Assembly (NCBI GenBank): GCA_922989275.2
Contig: OV277871.1
Location: 27,786,693-27,850,692 of the forward strand
DNA length: 64,000 nt
From: Gari tellinella
Taxonomy: Eukaryota > Mollusca > Bivalvia > Cardiida > Psammobiidae
Direction of reading: 5' to 3'
The notes beneath the pieces are model-generated. The model saw only the letters and a program-made list of their open reading frames with translations. It was not told the origin of the DNA and ran no database searches. The translations under genes and the position numbers were made by a program. Below, piece after piece: positions 33,983 through 45,459 of this stretch; the first letter of the stretch is position 1; each line of letters starts with the position of its first letter.

Positions 33983-35562
33983 ATGGCTATGGAAGTATTA
34001 GCCATATGGCTTTACCTTTTTGTAAAGTTGAATTTTGCAGTGAAAGCTGGGTCGGTGATCGTAGAAACAGATTCGGGGACATTCAATGGTTATATTCGCA
34101 GGTTTCAGGCTTTAAATCAAGAGTTTGCTGTGCGAAGATATTTTGGAATTCCTTATGCAGAACCACCAGTTGGCAATCTCAGGTTCCAGAAACCGGTGCG
34201 AAAGGGAAGGCTAGAGGCGCCCTATGATGCGACAAAGTATAGATCCTCGTGTCAACAACAGAACACTGGTCTTGGTGGGACCAGAAAACCAGGGAGATTT
34301 GCTAGTATCAGTTATTCCGAGGACTGCTTGTATTTGAACATTGTTACCCCAGATTACGAAAAGTCTGGTGAGCTGATACCTGTTATGATATATTTTCATT
34401 TAGGAGCTTTCGCGTGGGGATCTCCGCAGCTATATAGCCAGGATGTTTTCAGTGCTTACGGGAGAGTAGTGGCTGTCACAGTGGCCTACAGACTCAGTGT
34501 CTGGGGATTTCTCAGCACGGGTGACAAAGAACTTCCGGGAAACTATGGACTCTGGGATCAGCACATGGCAATCCAGTGGGTCCATGACAATATCGTCAGG
34601 TTTGGAGGTGATCCCAACTCGGTGACAATTTTCGGTACATCTGCTGGAGGTGCCAGTGCTATATACCAGGGACTATATCCGGGAAATCAAGGGCTCGTTC
34701 ATAGAGTTTCCGCTCAAAGTGGTTCGATTACATGCCCTTGGGCATTCAATAAAGACCCATTAGCCTCAACGAAACGTCTAGGTGTGCTTTTAGGATGTGA
34801 TGCCGACAAAACAACAAAAATTCTCGCCGACTGTTTGAAATCAGTGCCTTCAAATGACATTTGGAAAGTGTTAACAGACCCAAAGAACAACTTTGCATAT
34901 GCGCCATACGATTTTATACCATCTGTAGACGGAGATTTCATCCCCGAAAGCCCAAACAATTTGTTTCATGGTTCGTCCGAAGTTTCTCAACAATACCGGA
35001 ACTCTTTAGCTTCCCTCAACCTCATAGTTGGTGCGACGTCAGGCGACGGTTTGATGGCACTGACAACACCTCTGGGCGTTATGGACCCAGATGAGTTCAC
35101 GATAGACCGCGATACGTTTGAAAATCAAGTTGTTCCTGGTGTAATGCAGTCTTATTTTGGACAGGATTCGGGCAGTGTACTTAAACAAGTGGTAATAGGG
35201 GAATATACAAACTGGGACAACCCCGACGATAGTTTTCAGACTTTACAATCTCACGTACGGCTTTTGGGTGATTATTTTTTCACTTTACAATCTGTAGAGA
35301 CTGCACGTGTCCACGCAGGTGTTTCTAAAAAGAAAACATTCCTGTATGTTTACGATGCTTTGGTGTCGCAGCATTTGTTTCCTGTTCCGGCATGGGCAAA
35401 CAGAGCGCAGCATGCGGATGAGTTGACGACACTTTTTGGACACGACTTAGAAGACGGATACGCCACGTGGACCACGCCCTACCCTGCTGTCGTACCGGAC
35501 GACTGGGAGGTTGAACTGTCCAAAGTTCACATGAGCGTATGGGCTAATTTCGCCAAATCAGG
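33983..35562 (+). CDS. Secreted carboxylesterase-like protein 2, coding exon 1 (altered oxyanion hole)
   Basis: Tandem paralogue of the gene at 23528. It encodes residues 1-526 plus two bases of codon 527 of a 609-residue product. The signal-like N terminus, GIPYAEPPVGNLRF and EDCLYLN (113-119) are kept. So are the nucleophile GTSAGG (Ser220), Asp355 in ATSGDG and His477 in QHADEL. The oxyanion-hole motif, HGGGF in the sister gene, reads HLGAF here (His139, Leu140, Gly141, Ala142), so two glycines that normally shape the backbone NH pocket are replaced. The frame has no stops or shifts, which suggests the protein is still under selection. The donor GG|GTAAGG is at 35563. Upstream, TAGGTCGCAGTCATGGCT parallels gene 1. 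Its activity is uncertain. Confidence 0.92.
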
Positions 35563-36808
35563 GTAAGGGCGTAAAGATAATTAAATAGTTAAAGAAAATA
35601 GTATTTCTAACGGTTAACTTGCAAAAGTTGAAGCCGCGAAGTTAACTTTTTGAGCGCCAAGTAATATTGGAAGAGGAATAACATTGGCTTTGCCTGTTGT
35701 CCGATCCTTTGATTAAAACTTTGTTTAAACTAGTATTGTCGCCAGCAACATTTCTCATCTATTACATTTCTGTAATTACCCTTTACTGCCATTTTGACGG
35801 AAAACCAGTCTAAAATAGTCGGTAACATATTGTCGTCTGCTGATATTTTTCATCTGCTTTTACTTTTAAAAATTGAAATTTAATGTCGTTCTTTTTACTT
35901 ACACATTGATATAAGTGACTAACATTCTGATTAGTATCGGACCTGTTTTCAAGTTGCAATGGTGTTTGTCCGTAACTTCAACCTTGGCAATGAATGTTGA
36001 ATTTTAACCAATATGCGCGCAGTATATAGCAAATATGTTGCCCATATAAAGAGGTACATGTATATGAATATGTAGGTTTTGGTCTTGTCGGGTCATATGC
36101 AAAGTAAAATACATGGTTTATTTGTTGCCCATATAAAGAAGTGTATTGGCTTGTTGAGCCAAAGTCCAAGGTCACAGATGTAAAAATGTCAATTATTTGA
36201 AATGGAAATAACTTTTGACACTCAAGTGATCGTGACTTCATATTTGGTACATATATTGCTCTAATTAAGACAAATATTTTAGATATTTTGAGTCAAGTTA
36301 ACAGAGGTAGAAAGGGTTAAATTTTATTCGTTACCTTAATATTGGCCACAACTTTTCAACTACAACCAATACATAAATTAATGCATGGTTTATGTGTTGC
36401 CCATATGAAGAGGTGTTTGAATATGTTAATTGGTGGCATGCTGGGTCAAAGGCCAATGTCAGATAGTTCAACAGGTCAAAAGTTTGCAAAAAACAATAGC
36501 ATTTTACCCTCAGCTGATTGTTAGTTCATATTTATTATACATATTGCTCTCATTGAGAATATAAATATGTATATTTCAGATATGTCGGATCAAAAATCAA
36601 TGTCTCAGAAGTCAAAATGTGATTTCTTTGAAATGGCCCTCATGATGTCGGGACATCATGTTTTATAAATATATTACTCTAATTCAGAGAAGTATAAATA
36701 TGTATATGTCAGGCATGTAGGACCAAGTGTTGAGTTGATAGAGGTCAAAATCATGTTTAAATGGCCATTACCATGACCCCCGGCTGATTGGAACTTCATT
36801 TTTATATA

Positions 36809-38099
36809 CGAGGGTAGTTCAAAAAGTTTTGATACTGGATCAATAACTTCATTATTATAAGTGCAAAATGCACGTGTGATATATCATTTTAACGATCCAT
36901 TCTTGGCCGACACGTTGATATCATGCACAATAAGATCGCAATACTCAATTAGCCCCAACATACACATAAATGACCCCCTCCTCGAGGACACTGGACCTTT
37001 CTTGTGTATATTAGAGTTAATTTTCTAATCACAATTATTTGATACTAAAAATATTAAAGCGGCTTTATTATTTTGAATAAGTTTATGAAATGTTCTGTCA
37101 AATACAATATGACAATTATGCAAACACTACACAGTTTTAAGTGTTATTATTACATAAAATATAAAAAAAAAAAAATAGAGCTAATTTTAAACACGTCCTG
37201 AAAATATAATAAAAATTTGATCTCCTGTTATGTATAAAAGTTGTTAGAGAAACTACAAACTCTTTTTTTATTATTAAACCAGGCTATAATTGAAGTCATT
37301 AAAAAGTGGTTTCATGTTTTAAAATCAAAATGTAGATATACTGATCTAGAGTTATTACGCCAAAGTAATGTCTGAAAAGTGCTATGTGCCAGTGTCCTCG
37401 AGTAGGGGTCATTTAGGCTCATGTTGTGACGCATCGAGTTATGTATAGATTAGACCATGGTTGCAAGCGAATAAACGATATAGTTCGAGGGGGCGTAGCC
37501 CCCGAGAACTATGTCGTTTATTCGCGCGCAACCGTGGTCTAACCTATTTAGCACTGGCTTGGGCTCGAGGAAAACAAGAAGACCCTACGTTTCTACTTTT
37601 TGTTTTAGACGAAAAAGTCATTTTATTTGTAATACTTTACTTAAATTGAAAGGTTATTTCAATGTGCAGTTTGAGACATTAAGCATGCTTTAACACCAAC
37701 ATAAATAACGCTTATTGAAGCTCTATATGTAAGCACAATTCATTATTAATTGCCTTTAAAGTTTAGGTCTCACTGTACATAATATGACGTCATCAAGCGA
37801 GTGCAGTTCCCCTCCGATCTAGGGTTGTGACGTCAAATTGCCTTGATATGACGGAAGCTTGGAATAAGTGAACAGTGTGTTAGTTATTTCATGGTTTTGT
37901 AAAATAAACGATATATTCACAGGTTTTTGAGGCCTCTGATTGGCCGAGAGCTCCAAGCCATGTGCTAGGTGATCTTATCGTGCATTATACCATCGTGTAT
38001 GCGAAGAATTGCTCTTTAAAATGATATATAACATATGCATTTTGCACTCAATATATTGAAGTTATCGATCCAGTATCAAAACTATTTGAACACCCCTCG
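36809..38099. mobile_element. Mariner-like element (sister of 9646-12377) with a nested palindromic insert
   Basis: The ends are TA|CGAGGGTAGTTCAAAAAG and CTATTTGAACACCCCTCG|TA. The long subterminal arms (CTTCATTATTATAAGTGC against GCACTCAATATATTGAAG) match those of the element at 9646-12377. A 0.5-kb insert, about 37447-37970, begins near a palindrome (37453-37545) and carries two TGACGTCA sites. No transposase. Confidence 0.75.
37453..37545. repeat. About 90-bp palindrome (ATAAACGATATAGTTCG arms)
   Basis: ACCATGGTTGC...GAATAAACGATATAGTTC pairs with GAACTATGTCGTTTATTC...GCAACCGTGGT around a GGGGGCGTAGCCCCC centre. Perfect TGACGTCA octamers lie about 250-300 bp downstream at 37785-37792 and 37828-37835. 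Confidence 0.75.
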
Positions 38100-38940
38100 T
38101 ACATGTACATGTTTCTCTCAATCCTTTCCTAAGCACTTTTTTACACTTTTTAGGCCAAATCTCATTTTGGATAAAATGATATGTTGCTCGCCAAGGCTCG
38201 CAACATATGATTTTTATCCAACTCGTTCAATAAATTCACGACTGAACACACACTCATTCAATATCCTCTATGTATAAGCTGAAATCCAACAGATTAACTT
38301 GTAACCAATATCTATTTCATTGTGCAACTTGTTTCAACCCATATTAAGTTTCCACAGGTGCGTGCAATGCTATTATGGTAAACACATATTATTCAAGGTG
38401 CAAGACGATTCTATTTCCATCTATGTATATCGCACTCAGAGCTAAGCCTGGATGATTCTAAACGGAAAATGTGCATATATGTACCTTCTGTACGTAAACG
38501 GGTGCACTTTGTTAAGTATCAGTTACACTTTTTTCTTTTTCTTTTTTTAAATGTATATAAAGATGCAAGTAAAAGGTGAAATAGATTTACGCAGAGATTT
38601 CGGTATTTTGGGCTTTCCAGAAAAAAAATTCATTTTAGACGTTTTCTTCTGGTATTTCAACAAATGTCAAAGAGTTATATATTGGTTTAAACAACAGTAG
38701 TGCGCTGATCTACAGAACTGTCTTTATCCACCTTTATCGGTATATACAAGAATATTTTTAAGATTAATCTGAATACTTTAAAATCAAATCCTCAAGGTAC
38801 GCGTTTACGATTGCGTGATTTTGCACCTAACATGCGCATTTGGTTTGGAGGATAAAAACAAATCGCTTGGAAAGTGCCAGCTATGGGAAAGTCATGATTT
38901 AGAAAATTTATTTCGTTTTATTTTTAACGTGTTCGACATA
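38100..38940. other. Non-coding intron sequence with one palindrome
   Basis: 38163-38220 is a palindrome (GGATAAAATGATATGTTGC and complement). Otherwise there is nothing recognisable. Confidence 0.5.
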
Positions 38941-39428
38941 CAGTGGAGAAAACGTTATTCTTTCCCGTTAAACTCTTTCCTCCATGAAACTTTAAATCGA
39001 CAATTCCAGTTTCCATTTTAGTCTAGTCCATTTCTGACTTTTAAGGATTGTTTTTGTCAATGTTTGGCATTATGACAAACAGTGAAGACCCTGATCAGAG
39101 GGCTCTTTTCGGAGCCCTCTGATCTCGGTCTTCACTGTTTGCACAGGACAAGTGTTCTTTACACATGTACACTGTTTGAAAAGGACGCCTATATGCGGGA
39201 CTAGGGTTCAAAGGGTTAAACGCAAACGAAACCCAAACACAAATCGCTAAAATGTTGGAAATTACCATTTTTGACATTTCTTATTACTGTTTTGTTTTTT
39301 AATCAGAGTGACAAACATTTTGGGGTCTGATCAGCCGCCGTGTTACCCAAACTCCAAACTGTTTGCAATGGAAATAATATTTTGAGTGTAAACGCATTTA
39401 TTGTGAAAGAATAACGTTTTCTCCACTG
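38941..39428. mobile_element. Large CAGTGGAG-family MITE with a TTAA-type hairpin element nested in it
   Basis: The TA-flanked ends CAGTGGAGAAAACGTTATTC and complement are at 38941 and 39428. Inside at about 39050-39220 is a copy of the window-start element: a palindrome reading CCCTGATCAGAGGGCTC and a GGGTTCAAAGGGTTAA end. The TA family is therefore a landing site for the TTAA family. Confidence 0.7.
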
Positions 39429-39809
39429 TATATAACAGTATTCGCTACAAATTCATTAAAACGTTATTTCTATATTCGCTTAGGTATACATAAATTTCTG
39501 TATATTTGCATTGCATGAACTGATTATATGTTATTTAACGAGGTACTTGGTTGCGTACAAGTTGAATAAAGTATACCCCGTTCTATAATCATGTTCTATA
39601 CATATTTAGTTGCAAGTCTCGAAAGAAGTTCACCAGGATAGTATTATTCTTCTTACTTTGGTTTCTAGTTACTTATCCATAATTTTGTTTACCTGTGTGA
39701 CAGTTTCGGTACTCAATTGGAGCTCCTTCATCAGACTGTGACTTCAGCGGGAAAGTGACGTCACAGGGCGGGTTTACTACTGGACTTGTTTTCTATTTTG
39801 TCGTTTCAG

Positions 39810-40059
39810 AGACCCAAATCCTGATGTCGATGTCAATCAAAGTTCTAATGTCGTCTGGCCAGAGTATGACATCAAATCTGAATACTACCTTAGAATTTCC
39901 CGCCAAATGTCAGAGAAAAATATCGGTCAACGGTTTGGCGCACGTTTAGCAAACTTCTGGTTGAACGTGCTACCTGACGTCATCAGCAGTGTCAACAGTC
40001 AGAAGAATTGTCAGAAAGCAGAAATGTATTGCGGTAGTGAGGAAGGCTGCAAACCTTAA
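39810..40059 (+). CDS. Carboxylesterase-like protein 2, last coding exon
   Basis: The first base completes Gly527, then DPNPDVDVNQSSNVVWPEYD, SEYYLRI, RFGARLANFWLNVLP, and TAA at 40057-40059 (82 full codons). It has the same length, phase and Cys-bearing tail (NCQKAEMYCGSEEGCKP) as in gene 1, so the duplication included the whole gene. A TA-type MITE starts about 3 nt after the stop and must form much of the 3' untranslated region. Confidence 0.92.
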
Positions 40060-40062
40060 ATA

Positions 40063-40256
40063 TAGTCGAAACTCGATAATTTGAACTTGCGTTAGTTCGA
40101 ACATACCGATATTTCCAAGTTAAAAAGTGGATTGGCCACGTTTTAACTTTGAAATGCGGGTTTGTTCGACTTAAGTGAGATCGAAATATCAAAATTCAAG
40201 TTTTGAAGTACAGTTATGATCGATTTAAGCGAGTTCAAAGTATCGAGTTCTGACTA
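40063..40256. mobile_element. TA-type MITE abutting the stop codon of esterase gene 2
   Basis: TAGTCGAAACTCGATAATTTG at the left and CGAGTTCTGACTA at the right, with a central CAAGTTAAAAAGTGG palindrome. This is a diverged relative of 29539-29731. Its position leaves almost no original 3' UTR before it. Confidence 0.7.
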
Positions 40257-41660
40257 ATTGATGCAAAATTGAACAGCCATGCAAAACATGCAATAAAGCA
40301 CAACCCGCTAACGCTATAAAGTTTTACATTGCAAACAGTTTGTAACTTAATGAATGTTGCAGCCTTATTTGTATTTGTATATGTATATGCTACGCTCAAT
40401 CAATGTCAGTTGGATATAACTTCAACATACATGTACACTATAACACTGTACAGTCGGTCCCAGAACCAAAATCGTGTGACATATATGGCGACAGCGCCTA
40501 GTCAGAAAACGTGTTATCCATAGCATAGCTCTTACAATAAGTGACACTTCAAAAGGTTATGGAATTTGCTTATTACAACCAAAGGGAGCTAATGCAAATG
40601 ATAGCTACAAGACTGCGTATGCCCCTGGTGCAATTAGGTGTGAGCCCAGTCTATTTGAAGCCTTTTTTTATTATAGAAACGGTCATTTTCAACATCCCCT
40701 GGATTCTCCCAGGTATAGATTTGGGCTTAACCCATTTATCCCATTTATCTTTAGACAGTCCAAACACTCTCTCTCTATCACCAGAAAACTGATGTTCTTT
40801 TCGCTTCTAAGAAATGTAGATAGACACTGTCTGTTTCTATTTCAAATCCAATCTTTCCGATAAAGCACACACATGTTCCCCCGACAACCACCAGAGGAGG
40901 TAGTTCTACAGGGAGGAAATGGCCACACTTGGACAGAAAAGACGAGTAATTCTTTAAATATTTGCAATTACACGGCGTTCCAAGGCTCAAGATACACTTT
41001 CTGGACCGTAGTTGATAAAAATTATTAAAAAGAGAAACAATCAATTTAAGATATTCTAAGTCCAAACTAGAGCAGTGTCAATGTCAAATTAAGGTTTAGC
41101 GATATCGGTGTATTGGAAATGATCCAAGGCAGGTTGGTTGGGAATGATCCAAGGCAATAACTTCAAGAGTATCAAATCAAGGCATTCTATTAAGCAGTAT
41201 TGGTCCTAGAAAAAAACCGGTAAAATCTGGTTTACCTAGTACGCACGGACGGACATGACAATTACTACATATATCGGGAAGGGTATATAGTATGGTTGAG
41301 CATCCAAAAACGTCACAAAAATGCCAAATTATGTATATAGACATAGTTGTATAATCAAATATCTTTTAATCAATATCATAATTGTCTATTCTGAGTATTC
41401 TCCCATTTTCGCCCATGTGGGATAGAGGTATTCCCCCTGTGGAATCACTCTATCCTCCATACCACGTGACGTCTTTTATGTTTTCCCAGCTTTACCATGA
41501 GCGCTACATGACGCGGGTAACTTAATGACGTCATTTATTATGACGTCACTATAAACAACGACGTGTTTTGGCGGGGAAAGTGGACAGAAATTGCAATTAT
41601 TTCGTTATTTATATCATGTTTTAATTATTTAAATGGGAGAAAAAAATCGACCGTTCGTTT
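40257..41660. other. Non-coding flank of esterase gene 2
   Basis: 40430-40640 resembles the repeat 3' of gene 1 (CAGTCGGTCCCAGAACC, then TATGGAATTTGCTTATTAC). Two perfect TGACGTCA octamers are at 41526-41533 and 41541-41548. No gene seen. Confidence 0.5.
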
Positions 41661-41783
41661 TGTTGATGTAGGATTGAAATTTTCTCCCTCTCGGGTCAGA
41701 AAATTCACGAAGGGACTCGGCAAGCCTCGTCCCTGCATGAGTTTTCTGACCCTCGGGGGAGAAAATTTATATCCTACATCAAC
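41661..41783. repeat. 123-bp imperfect palindrome (TGTTGATGTAGGAT arms)
   Basis: TGTTGATGTAGGATTGAAATT pairs with the inverse ending at 41783, and TTTTCTCCC...CGGGTCAGAAAA pairs with TTTTCTGACCC...GGGAGAAAA. Short frames across it are palindromic artefacts. Confidence 0.75.
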
Positions 41784-41992
41784 ACTCATGGTGGATTCTT
41801 ATAATCCCTTTATTCCGATTCTCTTCCATATGAGTATGTTTCTTATGTTTCTTATTAACTATAAAAAACAATGAAAGAACACTTGCTTATATTCATCAGA
41901 GTTGACACTTTCTTTGACTGTAAAGCAGCGTAATGGTGGGAAACGTTGTAGTCTGTCCTAATACAAGCGTTTATAAATGCTAAAACCCGTGC

Positions 41993-42080
41993 GAGGGTCA
42001 TTCAAAAAGTACTGTTACTTGGTCATTTACTTCGGATCTACATTTATGGTTATCATATTTGAAACATCGTTTAAGGGGCT
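41993..42080. repeat. Isolated mariner-like terminus
   Basis: GCGAGGGTCATTCAAAAAGT and the following 60 bp resemble the left end of the element at 32650-33908. A matching right end was not found nearby. Confidence 0.5.
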
Positions 42081-42337
42081 TTTTCATACGGATAAATTGG
42101 TACATAATACATTGCTCCCTCTCTACAACAACACCCTATGGGAGACAAAGATTGTGTTAGTTGTTCAGAGGAATTTGTTTTAGGGAGGGAAACTGGCTTA
42201 CGTGTGCAAACAGCTTGAATCCAGATCATCCGCCGCGTAGTTGTTTTCTGTCAAAATGTCCAATATGTAACTTTGAGAAAAACAGTACACCACAATTTTA
42301 AACAGGCGACATTGCAACAGTGAAAGCGTTGTACATA

Positions 42338-42582
42338 CAGTGGAGAATCTGTTATTCTTTCCCGATAAACGCGTTTACGCTAAAACTATTATTTCCAGTG
42401 CAAACAGTTTGGAGCCAGATCAGACGCCGGTAACCCGGCGTCTGATCAGGCTCCAAACTGTTTGCCACCATGATAAACATGAAATATCAGAATTGTCCAG
42501 AAGTTGTTCTTTTCTACGTTTTAGTGCTTTGCGTTTGCGTACGTTTGCGTTTAAACGGGAAAGAATAACAGATTCTCCACTG
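42338..42582. mobile_element. TA-flanked MITE (CAGTGGAG family), copy 3
   Basis: 245 bp, one base shorter in the central hairpin (CGCCGGTAACCCGGCG) than copies 1 and 2; otherwise nearly the same. Flanked by TA. Confidence 0.85.
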
Positions 42583-43374
42583 TAACTGTCTTATTTGGGG
42601 AACAGCGGCAAGCGTTGTTGGGAGGATGGAATCGTTTTTCAGAGGTCTGTTTTGTGGAGGGAACACTGCAGTTTGATAACTTCTCTACGTTTTGCAAACT
42701 AGACATCAGCGTGCAGGGGTTGCACTAAATATTGTTTCAGGAAGTCTGGACTTCCAGTATGATGAAAATGGAAGTCCCAGCCAAAATTTCAGGAAGTCTC
42801 AATATTTCATGTGCGAAAATATCGAGCCATAAACGCCTTTGATTTGTATGCATAACCCAAATTGCTAACATATTGATATTGTTGCTGAAATATGGTTATA
42901 ATTATTGTATAATTCTCAAAGATATACTATCAACTATGTATTTTCAAACTGCAACAAGTATAAAGGTATAAAAGAATTTAGTTTATATCTTCAATGGTAT
43001 CTTTGAGGAGCATGTAAATATAAGAACCATCAGCTGGACAAATCAAGTAACAGTGATACTGATTAGACTCGTATTCTAAAATGAGAGGCAATGATTATAA
43101 AGACCAAAACACTATCTATCATTCATAATTTTAGTGATTTAACATTCATTCAAAGATCTATAAATGAATAAATTATAAATAAATATGCAGTTTATATCTA
43201 ATTCTCACTTCAATATTGTACAGTAAAATCTGTGTTGAACAGACATCTAAAACTATAAATAAGATGGAATAGGAGCCTTGCAGAAAGGTGTCGGAAATAT
43301 GTAATTACATTTGTCCAGCATTAAGCAATAACGTGTATTTTTAAGTGCATGCTTCGTGCAGGGCATATGTAGGA
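42583..43374. other. Non-coding stretch
   Basis: 42715-42810 (AGGAAGTCTGGACTTCC...) has a relative at 51715-51800, a dispersed repeat with a GGAAGTC(T/C)GGACTTCC palindrome. No gene. Confidence 0.5.
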
Positions 43375-43567
43375 CAGGGTTCCAGATAAGGTGAAGTAAA
43401 CTGAACAATTCAAACAATTTCTCACTCATTCTAACACCAAATTCTATGGTGTTACTACGCATTAGAATAGTCTCTACGAGACGATTCTATTGAGTAGTAA
43501 CACCATAAGGTTTAAAGCAGAAATAAAGATTTTAGTTTTTGAAATACCTCCCTTATCTGGAACCCTG
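43375..43567. mobile_element. CAGGGYTCC-ended MITE with 6-bp target duplication, copy 1
   Basis: CAGGGTTCCAGATAAGG to CTTATCTGGAACCCTG, flanked by GTAGGA on both sides (43369-43374 and 43568-43573). The centre carries an AGAATAGTCTCTACGAGACG hairpin between two inverted ACACCATA blocks. Confidence 0.8.
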
Positions 43568-43699
43568 GTAGGAGCTTCTTGCTTTACATAATGATATGTC
43601 ATGCGTTGAGCAATACCATTAATTTTGTGACATCAATGATTCTTCATTGATTGGTGGCTTACCAGGCTTAGTAACGGTTTCAATGTCATTGTACATGTA

Positions 43700-44303
43700 T
43701 TTTAACTGCAAACTTCTATAAAGATCTTGCTTGAAGTGATGCACAATGCCAAGGGCTGCATGCAGTCCTGTATTGCTCCAGACTGTAATAATATTCTTCA
43801 CCATGAAAAAGTATCAGTATAACTAAAATGAAATTTATCAATAGAAGAAATGGGGAAATTGTACTGCGTGCACTCCTTTACCTGATAACAAAACCTCCTG
43901 TTTAAACCTTTTACTTTACCTTGTTTTCAGTACTGAATACATGGGTTACTTAAAGCAGGTTGAAAATAAACCAGAATGCAACTTTAAGAGCCTTCCGTTT
44001 TACTTCTAATCTGCTTTAAACTACCATGTGCTATGCTACAGGGACTCTTTCTTATAGTGCAGTTTTGTGAGTACATGTATATAAAGTAGACTATTATCTT
44101 GAGTGGAGGAATGTACACAATGAATTAAAATGGTTATTTATGGAAGGAACACAACACTAGCATAGCACTTGTTGACAGTTGTGACTGATCCCTCCATAAC
44201 CAACCACCTAACACTGACGGGATCCTGCAGCTTGAGTATGGGCTCTTCCATGATGGTTTGAAAGTCTTCCAACTTCTTAACTTGATTTGCTGAGCCTGTC
44301 ACT
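43700..44303 (-). pseudogene. hAT-derived (ZNF862/KIAA1586-like) protein, C-terminal pieces split by a MITE
   Basis: On the minus strand, 44303-44138 reads ANQVKKLEDFQTIMEEPILK and SVRWLVMEGSVTTVNKCYAS, matching the RWL-containing region of the hAT-derived ZNF862/C17orf113-type family. The frame is lost in an AAAGCAGG-family MITE (about 43903-44148). Beyond it, AALGIVHHFKQDLYRS near 43770-43720 may continue the same protein. The N-terminal pieces are at 45460-45950 on the same strand. Multiple breaks make it a pseudogene. Confidence 0.6.
43903..44148. mobile_element. AAAGCAGG-family MITE, diverged
   Basis: CCTTTTACTTTACCTTG left end, palindrome at 43954-44030 with substitutions, and an end of TATTTATGGAAGG. 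It interrupts the hAT-derived pseudogene. Confidence 0.6.
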
Positions 44304-44320
44304 CGGAAGTACAAAGACTT

Positions 44321-44346
44321 AGATAGATAGATAGATAGATAGATAG
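44321..44346. repeat. (AGAT)n microsatellite
   Basis: AGATAGATAGATAGATAG run, probably the 3' tail (ATCT on the minus strand) of the retroelement inserted in the hAT-derived pseudogene. Confidence 0.85.
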
Positions 44347-44715
44347 ATTCATTTCGGTAAAAAGTGTACATAACATGGCAAAGCATAATTAAAGCGAAAC
44401 ATATAAGAGCCATGTAATGCGCACTAGAAACCAAGGATAGAACAAAAAAGGAAAAATATTTTCCTTATTTCCATTGTGGTCCTTGATTCTAGTGGTAAGA
44501 CACAGAGAGTCACGGTAATTATTGTAAATAAATATCACAGATAGTATCTTAAGTTAAAAGTATCACAGAAATATCATTGTAATCACTGTTAAAGCGACTC
44601 GCAACCAGATGGTGCATTAAAAATAGTAATTTGTAAATATGTGTCAAACGCTTATATAAATGGTAAAGAATTAGTTTAGGATAAGAAATTCTGTTTAAAA
44701 AAATGTATTTCAATA

Positions 44716-44822
44716 AAAAAAAATATTGGTCTCTGGTGGGATTCGAACCCGGGGCCCGGCATTGGCGGACAGAAGGCAAAATAGGGGACACCGCTTAGAC
44801 CAATGGACCACGGAACTATCCG
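44716..44822 (-). repeat. tRNA-derived SINE head (B box intact)
   Basis: On the minus strand, GGTCCATTGGTCTAAGCGG gives an A-box-like segment and GGGTTCGAATCCCACC a perfect B box and T arm. The acceptor stem does not pair (GTTCCGTGGT against ACCAGAGACC) and no normal anticodon arm is seen, so a functional tRNA is unlikely. With the (ATCT)n tail further along the same strand, a tRNA-derived SINE is the best reading. Confidence 0.55.
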
Positions 44823-45296
44823 TTTATCTCGGATAGATTTAACGTATTTCAATGTGTAGCGATCGAAAGTGCATACAACTTCGTAATTCGGCTCGTGTTT
44901 ATGTCTGAGCCCGTGTAGAGAAGCAACAACAACAACTATACCGTCTACTAGTCGGTATAGAAAAACGATGGAAAATATCTAAAAATCTAAGATTCGGTGA
45001 CGATTCTTGAGACTGTTTATGGACTGATCATATTTTTTTAATGTCAGAAGCCAAATAATGCCACAAATTTGCTTTTATTTGAGTATTTTATTTTATTTTG
45101 ACAAGTACACCATCCGGTTGCGAGTCCCTTTAAGCTCAAATTTAGTCAGTTTCAGAATGACTAGAACATGTTTACAAATTAACACAGCAGAGTATCAGAA
45201 CAAATCATAAGAATAATGATAAAATGAAACAAAAATATCTTAATTAACACAGATATATCAGAAGGCAAAAGAAAAAAATCTAATCAAGTAAAGAAC

Positions 45297-45455
45297 TTAT
45301 TCTTTAGCTAACAATAATTGTTTGACATCAAATCTAAATTGAGTGGAAGATTTACTCACTTTTAAATTCTGAGGAAGACCATTCCACAAGTGAGCACCTC
45401 TGAAAATAAATGACTTCTTACCAAAGTTGTTGACTCTAGGAATGACATAGCGTCC
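45297..45455 (-). mobile_element. 3' coding end of a non-LTR retrotransposon
   Basis: The minus strand reads IPRVNNFGKKSFIFRG, AHLWNGLPQNLK and TQFRFDVKQLLLAKE then a stop at 45297-45299. This is the C terminus that follows the RT in many Jockey/L2/CR1-type LINEs. It lies inside the broken hAT-derived gene. Confidence 0.75.
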
Positions 45456-45459
45456 ATTA

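Larger units (their letters stand above)
35563..39809 (+). other. Intron of esterase gene 2
   Basis: 4247 bp, phase 2, GT at 35563 to AG at 39809 (TGTCGTTTCAG), the same position as in gene 1. It contains GTTGCCCATAT-type degenerate repeats (35990-36480), a mariner-like element (36809-38099) and a MITE (38941-39428). No gene seen. Confidence 0.8.

Noticed and set aside
44716..44822. Functional tRNA gene
   Set aside because: The B box is perfect, but the acceptor stem does not pair and no standard anticodon arm can be drawn.
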